A stretch of 35,794 nt of DNA from JANQLU01 sp964434955. Its GTDB lineage: Bacteria; Planctomycetota; Planctomycetia; Pirellulales; Pirellulaceae. The notes under the pieces were generated by a model. That model saw only the letters and a program-made list of their open reading frames with translations, was not told the origin of the DNA and made no database searches. The stretch is taken from NCBI GenBank assembly GCA_964434955.1, contig CAYSXI010000034.1, positions 1-35,794 on the forward strand, written 5' to 3'. The position numbers and the translations under genes are program-made. Shown here one piece after another: positions 25,409 to 34,069 of the stretch (position 1 is the stretch's first letter; each line of letters starts with the position of its first letter).

Positions 25409-26299
25409 TTAGCGTCTTGGGCGCCAAGTTGGACGATTGTTGTTGGAGGAAGATTGAGCCGCCGTCGGGCTCATTCGATCGGGAGTCCAGTTGGCTTGTT
25501 GGTCAGCGGTCGTGTTGACGCGAATCGGGATCGAGGCTTGGTAGCGTCGTCCTTCGACTTCGTAGCGAACGAAAACTCGAACGAGCCGGTTTCTCGGGAC
25601 GTGGCGATTCCAGTTCAAACGCAAGTGGATTCCCGCGCCGAGGGCTTCGGAAGTTTCAATAATTGGCTGAACGTCCTGTTCAAGAAGTTCGTAGAAGCCG
25701 ATCCGTTGACGTTCGCCCTTCTCGTGCTTGTCGATGATACTGACTTTGATTTTTCCGGCGACCGGAATCACATTCCCCGCATCATCGACCGGCTGAACAA
25801 CGAGCAGGATGCCGTCGTCCCCTGCTTTTCCATCGAAATTCTGTGCTCGTGATAATTCGCGATCAATTTGGATGTCTCGAACCCAGGCGGCCGGGTCGGA
25901 TTTTTGCGGAATCGATGCGCTTTCAAAATTTCGATTTTCGGGCCCGGTCAAATAGCCATCATTTCCGCCCATGTCGTTCTCACCATCACCACCCTCGCCG
26001 TCTTCGATGATGGGATCGTTGTCTTCCTGATTGGGCAACGGTTCATTGCCGTTTCGCGGCTGCCCGAATATCTCTTCCGAGTTACCATTGCCTTGCGCAT
26101 TCGGTGGATTACCGCGTAGCGATTGAATCTCGATTTGAGCGGATTCGTACTGAGACTTGATCGAATAGTACTTGTCTTCCAGATCAATAATCTCTCCGCG
26201 CAGGATCGCAATCTCCCGCTGATACGCGGGGTTGGAATAGCACCCGGCAAGGCTCAGAAGCCCCAGGGCGAGAAGCAAAAAGTTCCAACGAGCGTCCAT
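25409..26299 (-). CDS. Planctomycete-type lipoprotein with coiled coil
   Basis: The 296-residue protein has a lipoprotein signal ending LSLAGC (C20). A coiled coil spans about 26-62 (REIAILRGEIIDLEDKYY). An acidic, Gly/Asn-rich linker follows, then a beta-rich C-terminal domain (LLVVQPVDDAGNVIPVAGKI, then LVRVFVRYEVEGRRY). A Pro/Asn/Ser/Arg-rich tail ends the protein. ATG 26299 is chosen because it places the lipoprotein signal at the N-terminus; an in-frame ATG at 26365 would put 22 polar residues in front. Neither has a clear ribosome site. I recognise it as a conserved planctomycete hypothetical lipoprotein only from its architecture; the function is unknown. Confidence 0.8.
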   Translation of the reverse strand: MDARWNFLLLALGLLSLAGCYSNPAYQREIAILRGEIIDLEDKYYSIKSQYESAQIEIQSLRGNPPNAQGNGNSEEIFGQPRNGNEPLPNQEDNDPIIEDGEGGDGENDMGGNDGYLTGPENRNFESASIPQKSDPAAWVRDIQIDRELSRAQNFDGKAGDDGILLVVQPVDDAGNVIPVAGKIKVSIIDKHEKGERQRIGFYELLEQDVQPIIETSEALGAGIHLRLNWNRHVPRNRLVRVFVRYEVEGRRYQASIPIRVNTTADQQANWTPDRMSPTAAQSSSNNNRPTWRPRR

Positions 26300-26481
26300 G
26301 TTCTGAGTTGGATCCGGTTTTTCCGATCCAAAATCCTGAAACCACCTGTTTCTGATAGGCGTCATTTAGAGAATTTGATGTGCCGCGGCAATATCAAAGG
26401 GCAGGCATCGACGCATTGTTTCCATTTTTCGCTAGCAGACCTGGATGTGTCCGGATCAAGCAATGCCGAATCAGCGAAACG

Positions 26482-26513
26482 AAAACGGGCAAGAGGAAAT
26501 TCCCTTGCCCGTT
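26482..26513 (-). terminator. Terminator after the clpP genes
   Basis: AACGGGCAAG (26484-26493) pairs with CTTGCCCGTT (26504-26513) around a short loop. On the minus strand it is followed by a T-rich stretch (TTTTCGTTTC). It lies 36 bp past the stop of the downstream clpP gene. Confidence 0.8.
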
Positions 26514-26548
26514 CGTTGAATTCAAATGGTTGATCAGATAGTCGGAGA

Positions 26549-27145
26549 CTATTCGCCAGTCTCGGACATATGAGAAACGACTTTATCGATCAGCTTGTAT
26601 TCTTTGGCTTCTTCGGCTGTCATGAAGTTGTCGCGATCGGTATCTTCCTCGATTTTGTCGAGCGATTGGCCGGTGTGCTTGATCAAGATTTCATTCAGTC
26701 GATGCTTCACACGGCGAAGTTCATTCCGGTGAATCATGATCTCTTCTGCCGTTCCCTGCATTCCGGCCAGCGGTTGGTGGATCATGATGCTGGCGTTTGG
26801 AAGTGCAAATCGTTTTCCGGCCGCACCCGCTGTCAGCAGAAGCGCGCCCATCGAAGCGGCCTGGCCGATGCAGTAAGTACAGACGTCGCAGGTCAGATAC
26901 TGCATCGTGTCATACATGGCCATTCCCGCCGTGACGCTTCCGCCGGGCGAGTTGATGTACAAGTGGATGTCCGCCTTGGGATCCTCGGACTGCAGGAAGA
27001 GCATTTGAGCGACGATCGAATTGGATAAATCTGCCGTAACCTGTTGTCCAAGAAAGATGATTCTGTCGCGCAGGAGGCGGCTGTAGATATCGTAAACACG
27101 TTCTTCGCGGCCCGTGTTGTCGACTACATAGGGAACGAGTGCCAT
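26549..27145 (-). CDS. clpP: ATP-dependent Clp protease proteolytic subunit
   Basis: The 198-residue protein is close in length to E. coli ClpP. The catalytic triad is intact: S98 in GQAASMG, H123 in MIHQP and D168 in EEDTDRDNFMT. The oxyanion-hole motif INSPGGSVTAG is present. It forms the barrel protease that degrades unfolded proteins with Clp ATPases. ATG 27145 was preferred to GTG 27157 because family proteins start close to the conserved VPYVV segment. It lies 48 bp downstream of a second clpP in the same direction, so the two are probably cotranscribed and may form a mixed ClpP1P2 complex. No clpX follows. Confidence 0.95.
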   Translation of the reverse strand: MALVPYVVDNTGREERVYDIYSRLLRDRIIFLGQQVTADLSNSIVAQMLFLQSEDPKADIHLYINSPGGSVTAGMAMYDTMQYLTCDVCTYCIGQAASMGALLLTAGAAGKRFALPNASIMIHQPLAGMQGTAEEIMIHRNELRRVKHRLNEILIKHTGQSLDKIEEDTDRDNFMTAEEAKEYKLIDKVVSHMSETGE

Positions 27146-27193
27146 GCCGTGTCTCACTTATTAAAACGTTGTTTCGTGGGATGGGAACGAAGA

Positions 27194-27874
27194 CTAGCTG
27201 TCGTCGTCGTCACTATCGGAATCGGGCTTGGTTGTGATTTCATCAACCAGTCCGTAGTCTTTTGCTTGTTCGGCCGTCATGAAAAAGTCGCGGTCGATAT
27301 CTTTTTCAATCACAGAGACGTCTTTGCCACTGTGGGTTGCCAGGATTTCATTCAGGCGCTGGCGGTTACGCAAGATTTCGTCAGCTTGGATTTCGATGTC
27401 GCTGACCTGCCCGCTGACTCCACCGTAAGGTTGGTGAATCATGACTCGGGAATTGGGCAAACAAAACCGTTTCCCCTTCGTGCCGCCTGCCAGCAAAACC
27501 GCAGCTCCACTTGCCGCCTGACCAACGCAGTAGGTTGCTACCGGACAGGTCAAAATCTGCATCACGTCATAAATGGCGAGCGTGGCAATCACATCGCCAC
27601 CTGGAGAATTCAAATAAAAGTGAATGTCTTTTTTTCGATTTTCACTTTGCAGATAGAGAAGCTTCATCACCAATTCGTTGGCGTTGCCGGAATAAATTTC
27701 TCCCTGTAGGAAGACGATTCGATTCTCCAGCAACAGATCGCCCAGGGTCATTTGACGCTGACGCTGATATTGCTGATACGAATAGGAGTTTTGAATCGAG
27801 TCCAAACCCGGGAATGTTCCCGGCGTCGACATCGATTCTGGTTGATTCGGATTCTGTGGTCCAAAAGGTAACAT
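27194..27874 (-). CDS. clpP: ATP-dependent Clp protease proteolytic subunit (second paralogue)
   Basis: The 226-residue ClpP paralogue has a Gln/Asn/Ser-rich N-terminal extension of about 40 residues. The triad is intact: S122 in GQAASGA (Gly replaces the usual Met after Ser), H147 in MIHQP and D192 in EKDIDRDFFMT. LNSPGGDVIATL supplies the oxyanion motif. It ends in an acidic tail (DSDSDDDDS). ATG 27874 is preceded by AAGGAT. It is first in the clpP-clpP unit and downstream of tig, from which a terminator separates it. The differing N-terminus and Ser context suggest it is not redundant with the other ClpP. Confidence 0.95.
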   Translation of the reverse strand: MLPFGPQNPNQPESMSTPGTFPGLDSIQNSYSYQQYQRQRQMTLGDLLLENRIVFLQGEIYSGNANELVMKLLYLQSENRKKDIHFYLNSPGGDVIATLAIYDVMQILTCPVATYCVGQAASGAAVLLAGGTKGKRFCLPNSRVMIHQPYGGVSGQVSDIEIQADEILRNRQRLNEILATHSGKDVSVIEKDIDRDFFMTAEQAKDYGLVDEITTKPDSDSDDDDS

Positions 27875-28314
27875 GCGCTTTCATCCTTACGATCATCTCA
27901 ACATGTCGCTCGTATTTCGAACTCAAGTGAGCAAGGTACGAATCAATGTCTGACAATGACCAACAAACACGAACAATAGACTGCCCGGTGAAAGAACTTC
28001 GGTTATTTGCGACAAAAATCAGGCTAATGCTTTTGCGAAATATCGACAAGACGGGTTGAGTTCGCCACCGAATTTGAAACAAATCGAAATAACCCAAGTG
28101 TCCGGTTCGCGTTAATCTGGCAAAGAAAGGCGTTCCAGCTTTCACTCGGCAAATCAAATGTCTGGCGAGAGTGCCGTCTGAGGCAACTTTGAAAACCGAC
28201 TCGACATGGACACTTTTGCAAATGCGACACAAAAAAAGCCCGGCGTTCGCCGGGCTTTGAAGTTCGTTTTGCACATCCGTCACGTTTGGACTTGGGATAT
28301 TTCCACGGAGTCGA
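27875..28314. promoter_or_regulatory. Intergenic region between tig and clpP
   Basis: These 440 bp contain no supported gene; open frames that cross it also cross the terminator at 28235-28257. It should hold the promoter of the two clpP genes. No clear promoter boxes or known operator were recognised. Confidence 0.45.
28231..28257 (-). terminator. Rho-independent terminator of tig
   Basis: AAAGCCCGGC (28235-28244) and GCCGGGCTTT (28248-28257) form a 10-bp stem with a short loop, followed on the minus strand by a run of seven Ts (complement of the A-run at 28231-28237). It lies about 58 bp after the tig stop. Confidence 0.93.
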
Positions 28315-29808
28315 CTAGCTTCGTCCTGGACCCGTCGGCAGTTTTTCTTGTTCGCCACCGTCGTATTTGGCTTCGGGAATCTCGTCCGGTGAGCCAGCGA
28401 TGAACAGGTTCAAAGCCGCCGTTTCGGTCGAATCCTCGGGTTGGTAGTCCGTTTCATTGAACGTGGCATGCTCGGTGATCAAATCAATCACCTTTTGTTC
28501 GATGATCATGTTCCGCAAAGTGTCCATTTGACCTTCACGTTCCATTCGGGCTCGGACACGCCGCGGCGAGTCGTTTCGCTGCGCGGCAATCTTTGCAATC
28601 TCGATATCGTAATCCTGCGGATCATCTTCGACGTTTTCCTCTTCGGCGATCCGCTCAAGAATAAAGTGTTCCTTGAGCAAGGTTTCCGTTCGCTGAACGG
28701 CATTCCGTCGCAAGCTGTTTTCCTGGGCCTGAATTTCTGAATCCGAAAAACCACTTCGTCGCATTTCGATCACGGCGCGATCCATCTCGCGTTTGGATTG
28801 ACGACGAAGAAGATCCTGAGGCAATTCCCAGTTGGCACTTTCGGTCAGCAATTGGCAGATCTGGTCGCGAATTCGCTGGCGTCGAGCGTAGTCGAGCTTT
28901 TCCTCCAGCGATTGACGGATCAACGTTTTGAGGTTGTCACCTGACTCCAAACCAATTTTGACAGCCAACTCATCGATGTCGCCTGTTTCACTGCGTTTGA
29001 CATCCAAAACAGAAAACTCGACATCCAATTCCTTGCCTTGCAAATCTTCGTTTTCTGAGAACTCACTCACGGTAACCTTGGTGGAGACTTTGTCGCCAGC
29101 TTTGGAACCTTTCAAAAGCGTGCCGAAGTCTTCCAGTTCTGCATCGGCGAGACTCAGTTTTGTTCTCAGAGGAACGGTTTGCTCTTCGGTAGAAGAAACG
29201 ACTTCCTCGCCGTTTTTCGCGACGATCGAAATCGTCAGAATGTCATCGTCTTGAGCGGGTTCCTCAACCGGAACCAGGTCCGAGAACTGCGCACCCAGTT
29301 GGCGGATTCGTTGCTCGACGTCCTCGTCACTGAATTCGTGCTCGGGGCGTTCGAGAGTCATGCCCTTCCAGTCAGGCAGGTCAAACTCAGGGCGCACTTC
29401 AATGTCAAACTCGTAAGTCAGCGGACCCTCGTCCGGGAGTTTGACCGTTTCGAAATCCAGATCGGGTTCACTGATCGCAGAAAAATCCTGTTCATCACTG
29501 ATCTGCGTGAGGCTGTCCATCAACAGGGAGCCTTTTACCTGATCAGCAACCTGTTTGCGAAACTTGTTTTCGACAAGCTTCCGCGGCGCTTTGCCGACAC
29601 GAAAACCCGGCACCTCGGCCTTTGGCATTAACTCTTCGAATTGTTTATCGAAGTAACGCTCAATATCGTCGCGGGTCACGGTCACCGTCACGTGGCGAAC
29701 GCAAGCGCTTTTTTCTTCAACCTTCACTTCCAGTTGCAAAGGCTCTTTTTCATTTTCCAGTGCTACCGTTCCGTCATCCACGGTTTCTTTTTCTGGATCG
29801 TTACTCAC
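28315..29808 (-). CDS. tig: Trigger factor (ribosome-associated chaperone and prolyl isomerase)
   Basis: About 497 residues, somewhat longer than E. coli trigger factor (432). The ribosome-binding domain has the hallmark GFRVGKAP (68-75). A central PPIase-like domain follows (DDDILTISIVAKNGEEV), then a helical C-terminal chaperone domain (ELPQDLLRRQSKREMDRAV, then MIIEQKVIDLITEHA). It binds nascent chains at the ribosome exit tunnel. The start is uncertain: GTG at 29808 or 29811 gives a protein beginning at SNDPEKE, and the frame stays open to a GTG at 29889. The C-terminal 40 residues are an unstructured extension. It lies upstream of the clpP pair, the familiar tig-clpP order. Confidence 0.9.
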   Translation of the reverse strand: MSNDPEKETVDDGTVALENEKEPLQLEVKVEEKSACVRHVTVTVTRDDIERYFDKQFEELMPKAEVPGFRVGKAPRKLVENKFRKQVADQVKGSLLMDSLTQISDEQDFSAISEPDLDFETVKLPDEGPLTYEFDIEVRPEFDLPDWKGMTLERPEHEFSDEDVEQRIRQLGAQFSDLVPVEEPAQDDDILTISIVAKNGEEVVSSTEEQTVPLRTKLSLADAELEDFGTLLKGSKAGDKVSTKVTVSEFSENEDLQGKELDVEFSVLDVKRSETGDIDELAVKIGLESGDNLKTLIRQSLEEKLDYARRQRIRDQICQLLTESANWELPQDLLRRQSKREMDRAVIEMRRSGFSDSEIQAQENSLRRNAVQRTETLLKEHFILERIAEEENVEDDPQDYDIEIAKIAAQRNDSPRRVRARMEREGQMDTLRNMIIEQKVIDLITEHATFNETDYQPEDSTETAALNLFIAGSPDEIPEAKYDGGEQEKLPTGPGRS

Positions 29809-30230
29809 CACTACACTCGTTTCAATTACAAACGTTGCCGACCCTTCCAGAGTCAATTGGACACTGGGATGGGTATGAAACAATTCCACGTTGAAAATCA
29901 GAATCGGAACTACCGTATCGAAAGGCCGGTAGGAATGTCCGCCCTGATTTTCGGCCCAAGTTGCGGGCGGCTAAACCGGCCCACGCAAATCTCAGGGCCC
30001 GCGGCCCAAAAGCGATTGCTCCCCAACGCTCGTCAGGGGGCTCGTTAAAATCTCTTCGGAAGAAAATACTTCCCAAAGCTTCGTTGTCGAACCAATCTCG
30101 TTGCGAATCTTGGAATAGAAAACATTTTCCATCCAAATTCACATCTGCTCGACCAAGCTCATCGTTTGAACCCAGAGGAAGCAAAGCTAAAAGCAACGCC
30201 CTCTGCGAACGACAATAAAAGTCAACAAAG
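29809..30230. other. Intergenic region between tig and tRNA-Gly
   Basis: No supported gene. The tig promoter is expected here; the first 81 bp could be coding if tig starts at 29889. Short open frames on both strands show no recognisable protein. Confidence 0.45.
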
Positions 30231-30303
30231 AGCGGGTGATGGGATTCGAACCCACGACATTCACGTTGGCAACGTGACGCTCTAGCCACTGAGCTACACC
30301 CGC
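30231..30303 (-). tRNA. tRNA-Gly (anticodon GCC)
   Basis: A 73-nt cloverleaf on the minus strand. The acceptor stem is GCGGGTG/CACCCGC with discriminator T. The D arm is in AGCTCAGTGGCTAGAGC, the anticodon stem TCACG/CGTGA encloses loop TTGCCAA (anticodon GCC), and the T arm contains GGGTTCGAATCCC. No CCA is encoded. It reads GGC and GGU glycine codons. Confidence 0.97.
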
Positions 30304-30757
30304 ATAAGTGCTGGCACCAAGCCGCATTCGCAACCTGATTCCGGCGACAGTCCTATTCCGAACCAGCGTTCAAAACAGCATCTTTCCGCCAAAGGACCTC
30401 AAATTGTAGTGTCGGATTATAAAACTCACAATCGGTCATTCAAGGGGTAAAATAAACGCCCTTCAATCAAATTTTGGGCAAGGCAATTGCCTTTCGACCC
30501 ATTGCAAGGTAGACTTGTCGACCGTTCGATCTGAAAACTGCCATTTGCAGGGCACCTCGATCGAACGCCCGGTTTATCTTTTCGGTGAACCTCCAATGCT
30601 TCGTTGGCGACATTATGAATGGTCAGGCAATTCGAACTGAAGCCGACCATCAGTTCTCAAGTCGCCCAATTCTCAGTCGACGAGCGTGTTCCATTGAACG
30701 TTCGATCCGATTTCAAATTGTGGACAAACTCCGTAAATCCAAAGGGTTGAATTCTGT
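30304..30757. promoter_or_regulatory. Intergenic region between tRNA-Gly and the FHA gene
   Basis: These 454 bp hold no gene. The tRNA promoter (minus strand) and the FHA-gene promoter (plus strand) should be here. A perfect 14-bp palindrome, AAGGCAATTGCCTT, lies at 30480-30493 inside a wider TGGG...CCCA pair and is a possible operator. Confidence 0.4.
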
Positions 30758-31393
30758 ATGAATCCAAAACTGGTAGTAGTCGGTGGTGATGTCAAAACCA
30801 AAGAAGTCAATCTTAAATTACCGACCGTTATCGGCCGTGGCCGTGACGTAACTTTAGCCCTGCCCCATCCATTAGTAAGTCGCCGACATTGTGAGATATA
30901 CCAAAAAAACGGAAAGTTGATCGTTCGCGACCTGGGTTCACTCAACGGAACCTTCGTCAACAACGAAAAAATCATCGGTGAGAAACAGATTGAACCGGAG
31001 CAGCTTTTGACCATCGGCTCGGTTACTTTCCGAGCGATCTATTCGGCCGAGTTGCCGACGGTTGAAACGACTTACGATCCGGTCGCGGAACGGGAGACCG
31101 TTGGAAGCAGCGACACGGAAACGGGCGAGATCGAGCTTCCAAAAATGGATTCGGCTGCACCTGATGGAAATGCGGACCTGAAAACGCTCGAACAGCCGGA
31201 ATCCAACATCCACGACGACCATGAAATGGCTCGAGCGGATGCGTTGCATGCCGATGCCATACCTGCGGAGATCCACGAGATTCGAAAAGGGAAAAAACCG
31301 GCCTCGGTATCGCTCAGTGCGCTCGAACAGTTGCCCGGAAATGACAAGCCCGGAGCGAGTGTGATCGACCAACTAAATTTTGGTGATGGTTAG
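30758..31393 (+). CDS. FHA-domain protein
   Basis: The 211-residue protein has an N-terminal forkhead-associated domain (about 5-95) with conserved phosphopeptide-binding residues: IGRGRD (R27), SRRHCEI (S41, H44) and LGSLNGTFVN (N63, G64). It should bind phosphothreonine in a partner protein. The C-terminal half is acidic and apparently disordered, with no second domain. ATG 30758 gives a start immediately before the first FHA strand; AAAGGG lies 13 bp upstream. It is followed 224 bp later by an ECF sigma factor on the same strand. In planctomycetes such FHA proteins often work with Ser/Thr kinases; no kinase is present here. Confidence 0.92.
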   Translation: MNPKLVVVGGDVKTKEVNLKLPTVIGRGRDVTLALPHPLVSRRHCEIYQKNGKLIVRDLGSLNGTFVNNEKIIGEKQIEPEQLLTIGSVTFRAIYSAELPTVETTYDPVAERETVGSSDTETGEIELPKMDSAAPDGNADLKTLEQPESNIHDDHEMARADALHADAIPAEIHEIRKGKKPASVSLSALEQLPGNDKPGASVIDQLNFGDG

Positions 31394-31617
31394 GGAAATT
31401 CGTTTGAAGTTGGAATTGACTTCAATTGAAAACGACTCGATTTTGCAGTTTGTTGTTCCATCTGCGGCAAATTCACAGTCCAATTTGCCATGTTGAGTTT
31501 CCAAGCAAGCCAGTTAATCCCAAATTGGCCGGATTTGCTGTATGATGGTTCATGCAGTTTCTGGGGCAGTTTTCGTTGTGCCCCGCCCCATCCTGTTTTC
31601 AGATTTCTTCGCTATTC
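31394..31617. other. Gap between FHA and sigma-factor genes
   Basis: No gene is seen. TTGAAGT (31404-31410) and ACTTCAA (31419-31425) can form a 7-bp stem with an 8-base loop just after the FHA stop, but no T-run follows, so termination is uncertain. Confidence 0.4.
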
Positions 31618-32259
31618 ATGAAGCCAGCATCCGACGTCGATATTCAGCTAATCACTCGAATTCGCGAAGGCGACAGTGATGCCTGGAGTGATTTGATCGC
31701 GAGATACGAAGGCCGTTTATTGGCATTTGTAGAAAGTCGACTTTCGAATCGAGCTGCCAGTGAAGACATCGTTCAGGAATCGCTTGTCGGCTTTTTGAAT
31801 AGTTTGCCTAATTACGACGGCACGCGTTCGCTCGAAAGTTATCTGTTCTCGATTTGTGCCTACAAGTTGACCGACCATCTTCGACGCGAAGGACGACGTC
31901 CGGCAATTCCGCTTTCGGCGGGCGCCGACTCAAGTGGAAACTGGCAGTTGATCGGCAAAGGGCGTGCGGCCAGCAGCATTGCACGCAGCACCGAACGGCG
32001 AAAGCTGGAAGAGGAAGCGCTCCACGAGGCCATTGTGGAGCAGGTCCATCGCTGGCAGGAGCGCGGCGACTGGACCAAGCTCAAATGCATTGAGCTTTTA
32101 ATCGTCCGAGGTTGGCCCAACAAGGTCGTGGCCGATGAATTGGAGATTACCGAACAGCAGGTCGCGAATTTTAAATTCGATTTCCTGGCCCGAATGCGAA
32201 CCCTTATCAAACGCAAAGGTTTGTCACAGGAAGTCTTCCCGGAACTCTACGACGAGTAA
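31618..32259 (+). CDS. ECF-type RNA polymerase sigma factor
   Basis: The 213-residue protein has sigma region 2 at about 25-92 (EDIVQESLVGFLNSLPNY, then SYLFSICAYKLTDHLRRE), a linker, and region 4 at about 152-200 (LKCIELLIVRGWPNKVVA, then ITEQQVANFKFDFLARMR). There is no region 1 or 3, so it is a group 4 (ECF) sigma factor. ATG 31618 matches the usual ECF start; the frame is open to an ATG at 31552, but that would add 22 atypical residues. No anti-sigma gene is adjacent, so control may come through another route, perhaps the upstream FHA protein; that is only inference from position. Confidence 0.88.
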   Translation: MKPASDVDIQLITRIREGDSDAWSDLIARYEGRLLAFVESRLSNRAASEDIVQESLVGFLNSLPNYDGTRSLESYLFSICAYKLTDHLRREGRRPAIPLSAGADSSGNWQLIGKGRAASSIARSTERRKLEEEALHEAIVEQVHRWQERGDWTKLKCIELLIVRGWPNKVVADELEITEQQVANFKFDFLARMRTLIKRKGLSQEVFPELYDE

Positions 32260-32389
32260 ATCGGGATGATGAGTCGTTTCGTCGCGCCATGAATTGCATT
32301 GCTACGACTTGCATTTTTGCGACTTGAATTGCTGCGGCCAAATTCTCAACGCCCAGGATGAAATTTGCCCTCGTTTCCTGTTCATCAAG

Positions 32390-32434
32390 TTCGTGACTGG
32401 CTTGTCTTTTTGTGGCTTATCCCTTTTTGGCTTG
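32390..32434 (-). repeat. 15-bp direct repeat spanning the acyl-CoA synthetase stop codon
   Basis: On the minus strand CAAGCCAAAAAGGGA, TAAGCCACAAAAAGA and CAAGCCAGTC follow one another in 15-bp register. The stop TAA at 32417-32419 opens the second unit. It looks like a small slippage duplication at the 3' end of the gene. Confidence 0.6.
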
Positions 32435-34057
32435 ACGCAAGCTTTTGTAAGCCGCATTCATGCGCTCCCCGTACGCTTCTCGAATTTGATTCCTGCGAAG
32501 GCTTCCCTTGGGGGTGAGCATTTCATTCGCCAATGAAAACGGTTCGTCGGTTTCCAGCAAAACCACGGCCCGCTCATGCGATTCGAAATCACCAAGCCAA
32601 TCTTCCATCGGCGCTTGCAAAATTTCTGCAACCGACTGCATAGAGTTCGATTTGGACGCTTGGCCTTGCTCACTCAGGGTGACGAGCGCGGTCAGGAAGT
32701 CTTGCTGATCGCCGAACACCATCGATTGTTCAATCCAGGGATGTTCGTTAAGGCGAGTCTCAATGGCAACCGGGCTGATGTTCTTGCCAGTGTTGGTAAC
32801 AATCAACTCGGTCTTTCGCCCGACCAGGAAAAGAAACCCGTCGTCGTCGATTCGGCCAATGTCTCCGGTGCAGAACCATCCGTCACGAAAAGTGCGATCG
32901 GTCGCGTTTTCGTTCTTGAAATAGCCAGACATGACATTGTCGCCGCGAGTCAAAACCTCGCCGTCGGCAGCAATCTTTAGCTCGACGCCGGCAACCGCTC
33001 TTCCAACTGCTCCAGCCCGAATCGCCTGAGGCGAACTTGAAGATAAAACCGGCGAAGTCTCAGTCAAGCCATATCCGGTAATGAGCGGAACGCCATTCTG
33101 CCAATAGTAGTCAAATACGGGACGTGAAATTGCGGCACCTCCACAATTGGCAATGCGGACTCGATTGCCGAGACGGCTTTTCAAAGCGCCTTCAACGTCA
33201 AGTTGATTGGCGGACTGCAATTGCCGGTACCACCGTTCGTAAAAATAGGGAACCGCGTTGATATACGTCGGGCGAAATTCTTGTAACTCCTCGGCCCAGA
33301 AATTTTTGCCTCTGGATATTGCCAATTGGCTTCCAGAAGCGATCCATGTGTACAGGTCGCAGGTGCGAGCAAAGATGTGCGTCAAAGGCAGAATGCAAAG
33401 TCGAACATCATCGGGCGTAAGTGGAAGGACTTGAAGTTTCGAGAAAACATTGGAGGCGACGTTTCTTTGCGAAAGCATGACGCCCTTGCTGTCTCCGGTC
33501 GTTCCCGATGTGTATAGAATCGAGAGCAATGTATCCGGTTTGACGGCGTTTCCTTCCGCCAGGTTGGCCAAGGCATCCGTTGGATCGCTGACCGAACTTG
33601 AGCGGCCCGTTTGGGATTCTTTCAACAATGTGCCGCCAAGCTCATCACCATCGACCAGATAAACCCGTGTTTGCCCGTGGTCCGCCAGGTAGTCCGCCAG
33701 CTTTTCCTTTTGCTCCCGATTCTCGAATACAATCGCTTTAGGCTCGCAGTGACGCGCAAGCTGATTAGCATTTTTCGACGTAATCATCGCGTGAAAAGGG
33801 ATGTGCACGGCGCCGACAAACTGCAATGCCAGGTCGACGAGAATCCATTCGTAACGGTTCGAAGAAAGGTGGACCACATGATCGCCGGTTCGAATTCCGT
33901 CGGATACGAATTGTTCCGACAGAAAAAGAACTTCGCGCCCCAGCTCAGCCCACGTCGTTGCCAGGTTGTTTCGCACCGAGTGGATAAACGCCGCAGCTTC
34001 GGGGGAATCGGAAACTCGATCCAGTAAATGATTGGTCAGCGTGTCGCGACTCGTCAT
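32417..34057 (-). CDS. Long-chain acyl-CoA synthetase / AMP-binding ligase
   Basis: The 546-residue protein belongs to the ANL adenylate-forming superfamily. The P-loop-like motif is YTSGTTGDSKG (182-192), GYGLTETSP supplies the A5 motif, and TGDIGRIDDDGFLFLVGRKTEL covers the A7/A8 hinge. The region after the hinge (TNTGKNISPVAIE) is typical of FadD/ACSL-type enzymes, which join fatty acids to CoA through an acyl-adenylate. ATG 34057 is preceded by AAGGAAG. It lies 12 bp after the beta-oxidation gene, so the two form an operon that activates and oxidises fatty acids. Chain-length preference cannot be told. Confidence 0.93.
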   Translation of the reverse strand: MTSRDTLTNHLLDRVSDSPEAAAFIHSVRNNLATTWAELGREVLFLSEQFVSDGIRTGDHVVHLSSNRYEWILVDLALQFVGAVHIPFHAMITSKNANQLARHCEPKAIVFENREQKEKLADYLADHGQTRVYLVDGDELGGTLLKESQTGRSSSVSDPTDALANLAEGNAVKPDTLLSILYTSGTTGDSKGVMLSQRNVASNVFSKLQVLPLTPDDVRLCILPLTHIFARTCDLYTWIASGSQLAISRGKNFWAEELQEFRPTYINAVPYFYERWYRQLQSANQLDVEGALKSRLGNRVRIANCGGAAISRPVFDYYWQNGVPLITGYGLTETSPVLSSSSPQAIRAGAVGRAVAGVELKIAADGEVLTRGDNVMSGYFKNENATDRTFRDGWFCTGDIGRIDDDGFLFLVGRKTELIVTNTGKNISPVAIETRLNEHPWIEQSMVFGDQQDFLTALVTLSEQGQASKSNSMQSVAEILQAPMEDWLGDFESHERAVVLLETDEPFSLANEMLTPKGSLRRNQIREAYGERMNAAYKSLRQAKKG

Positions 34058-34069
34058 GTCTTCCTTGCC

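Noticed and set aside
27642..28358. A 238-residue minus-strand open frame between tig and clpP
   Set aside because: It runs through a rho-independent terminator and overlaps the start of clpP in another frame.
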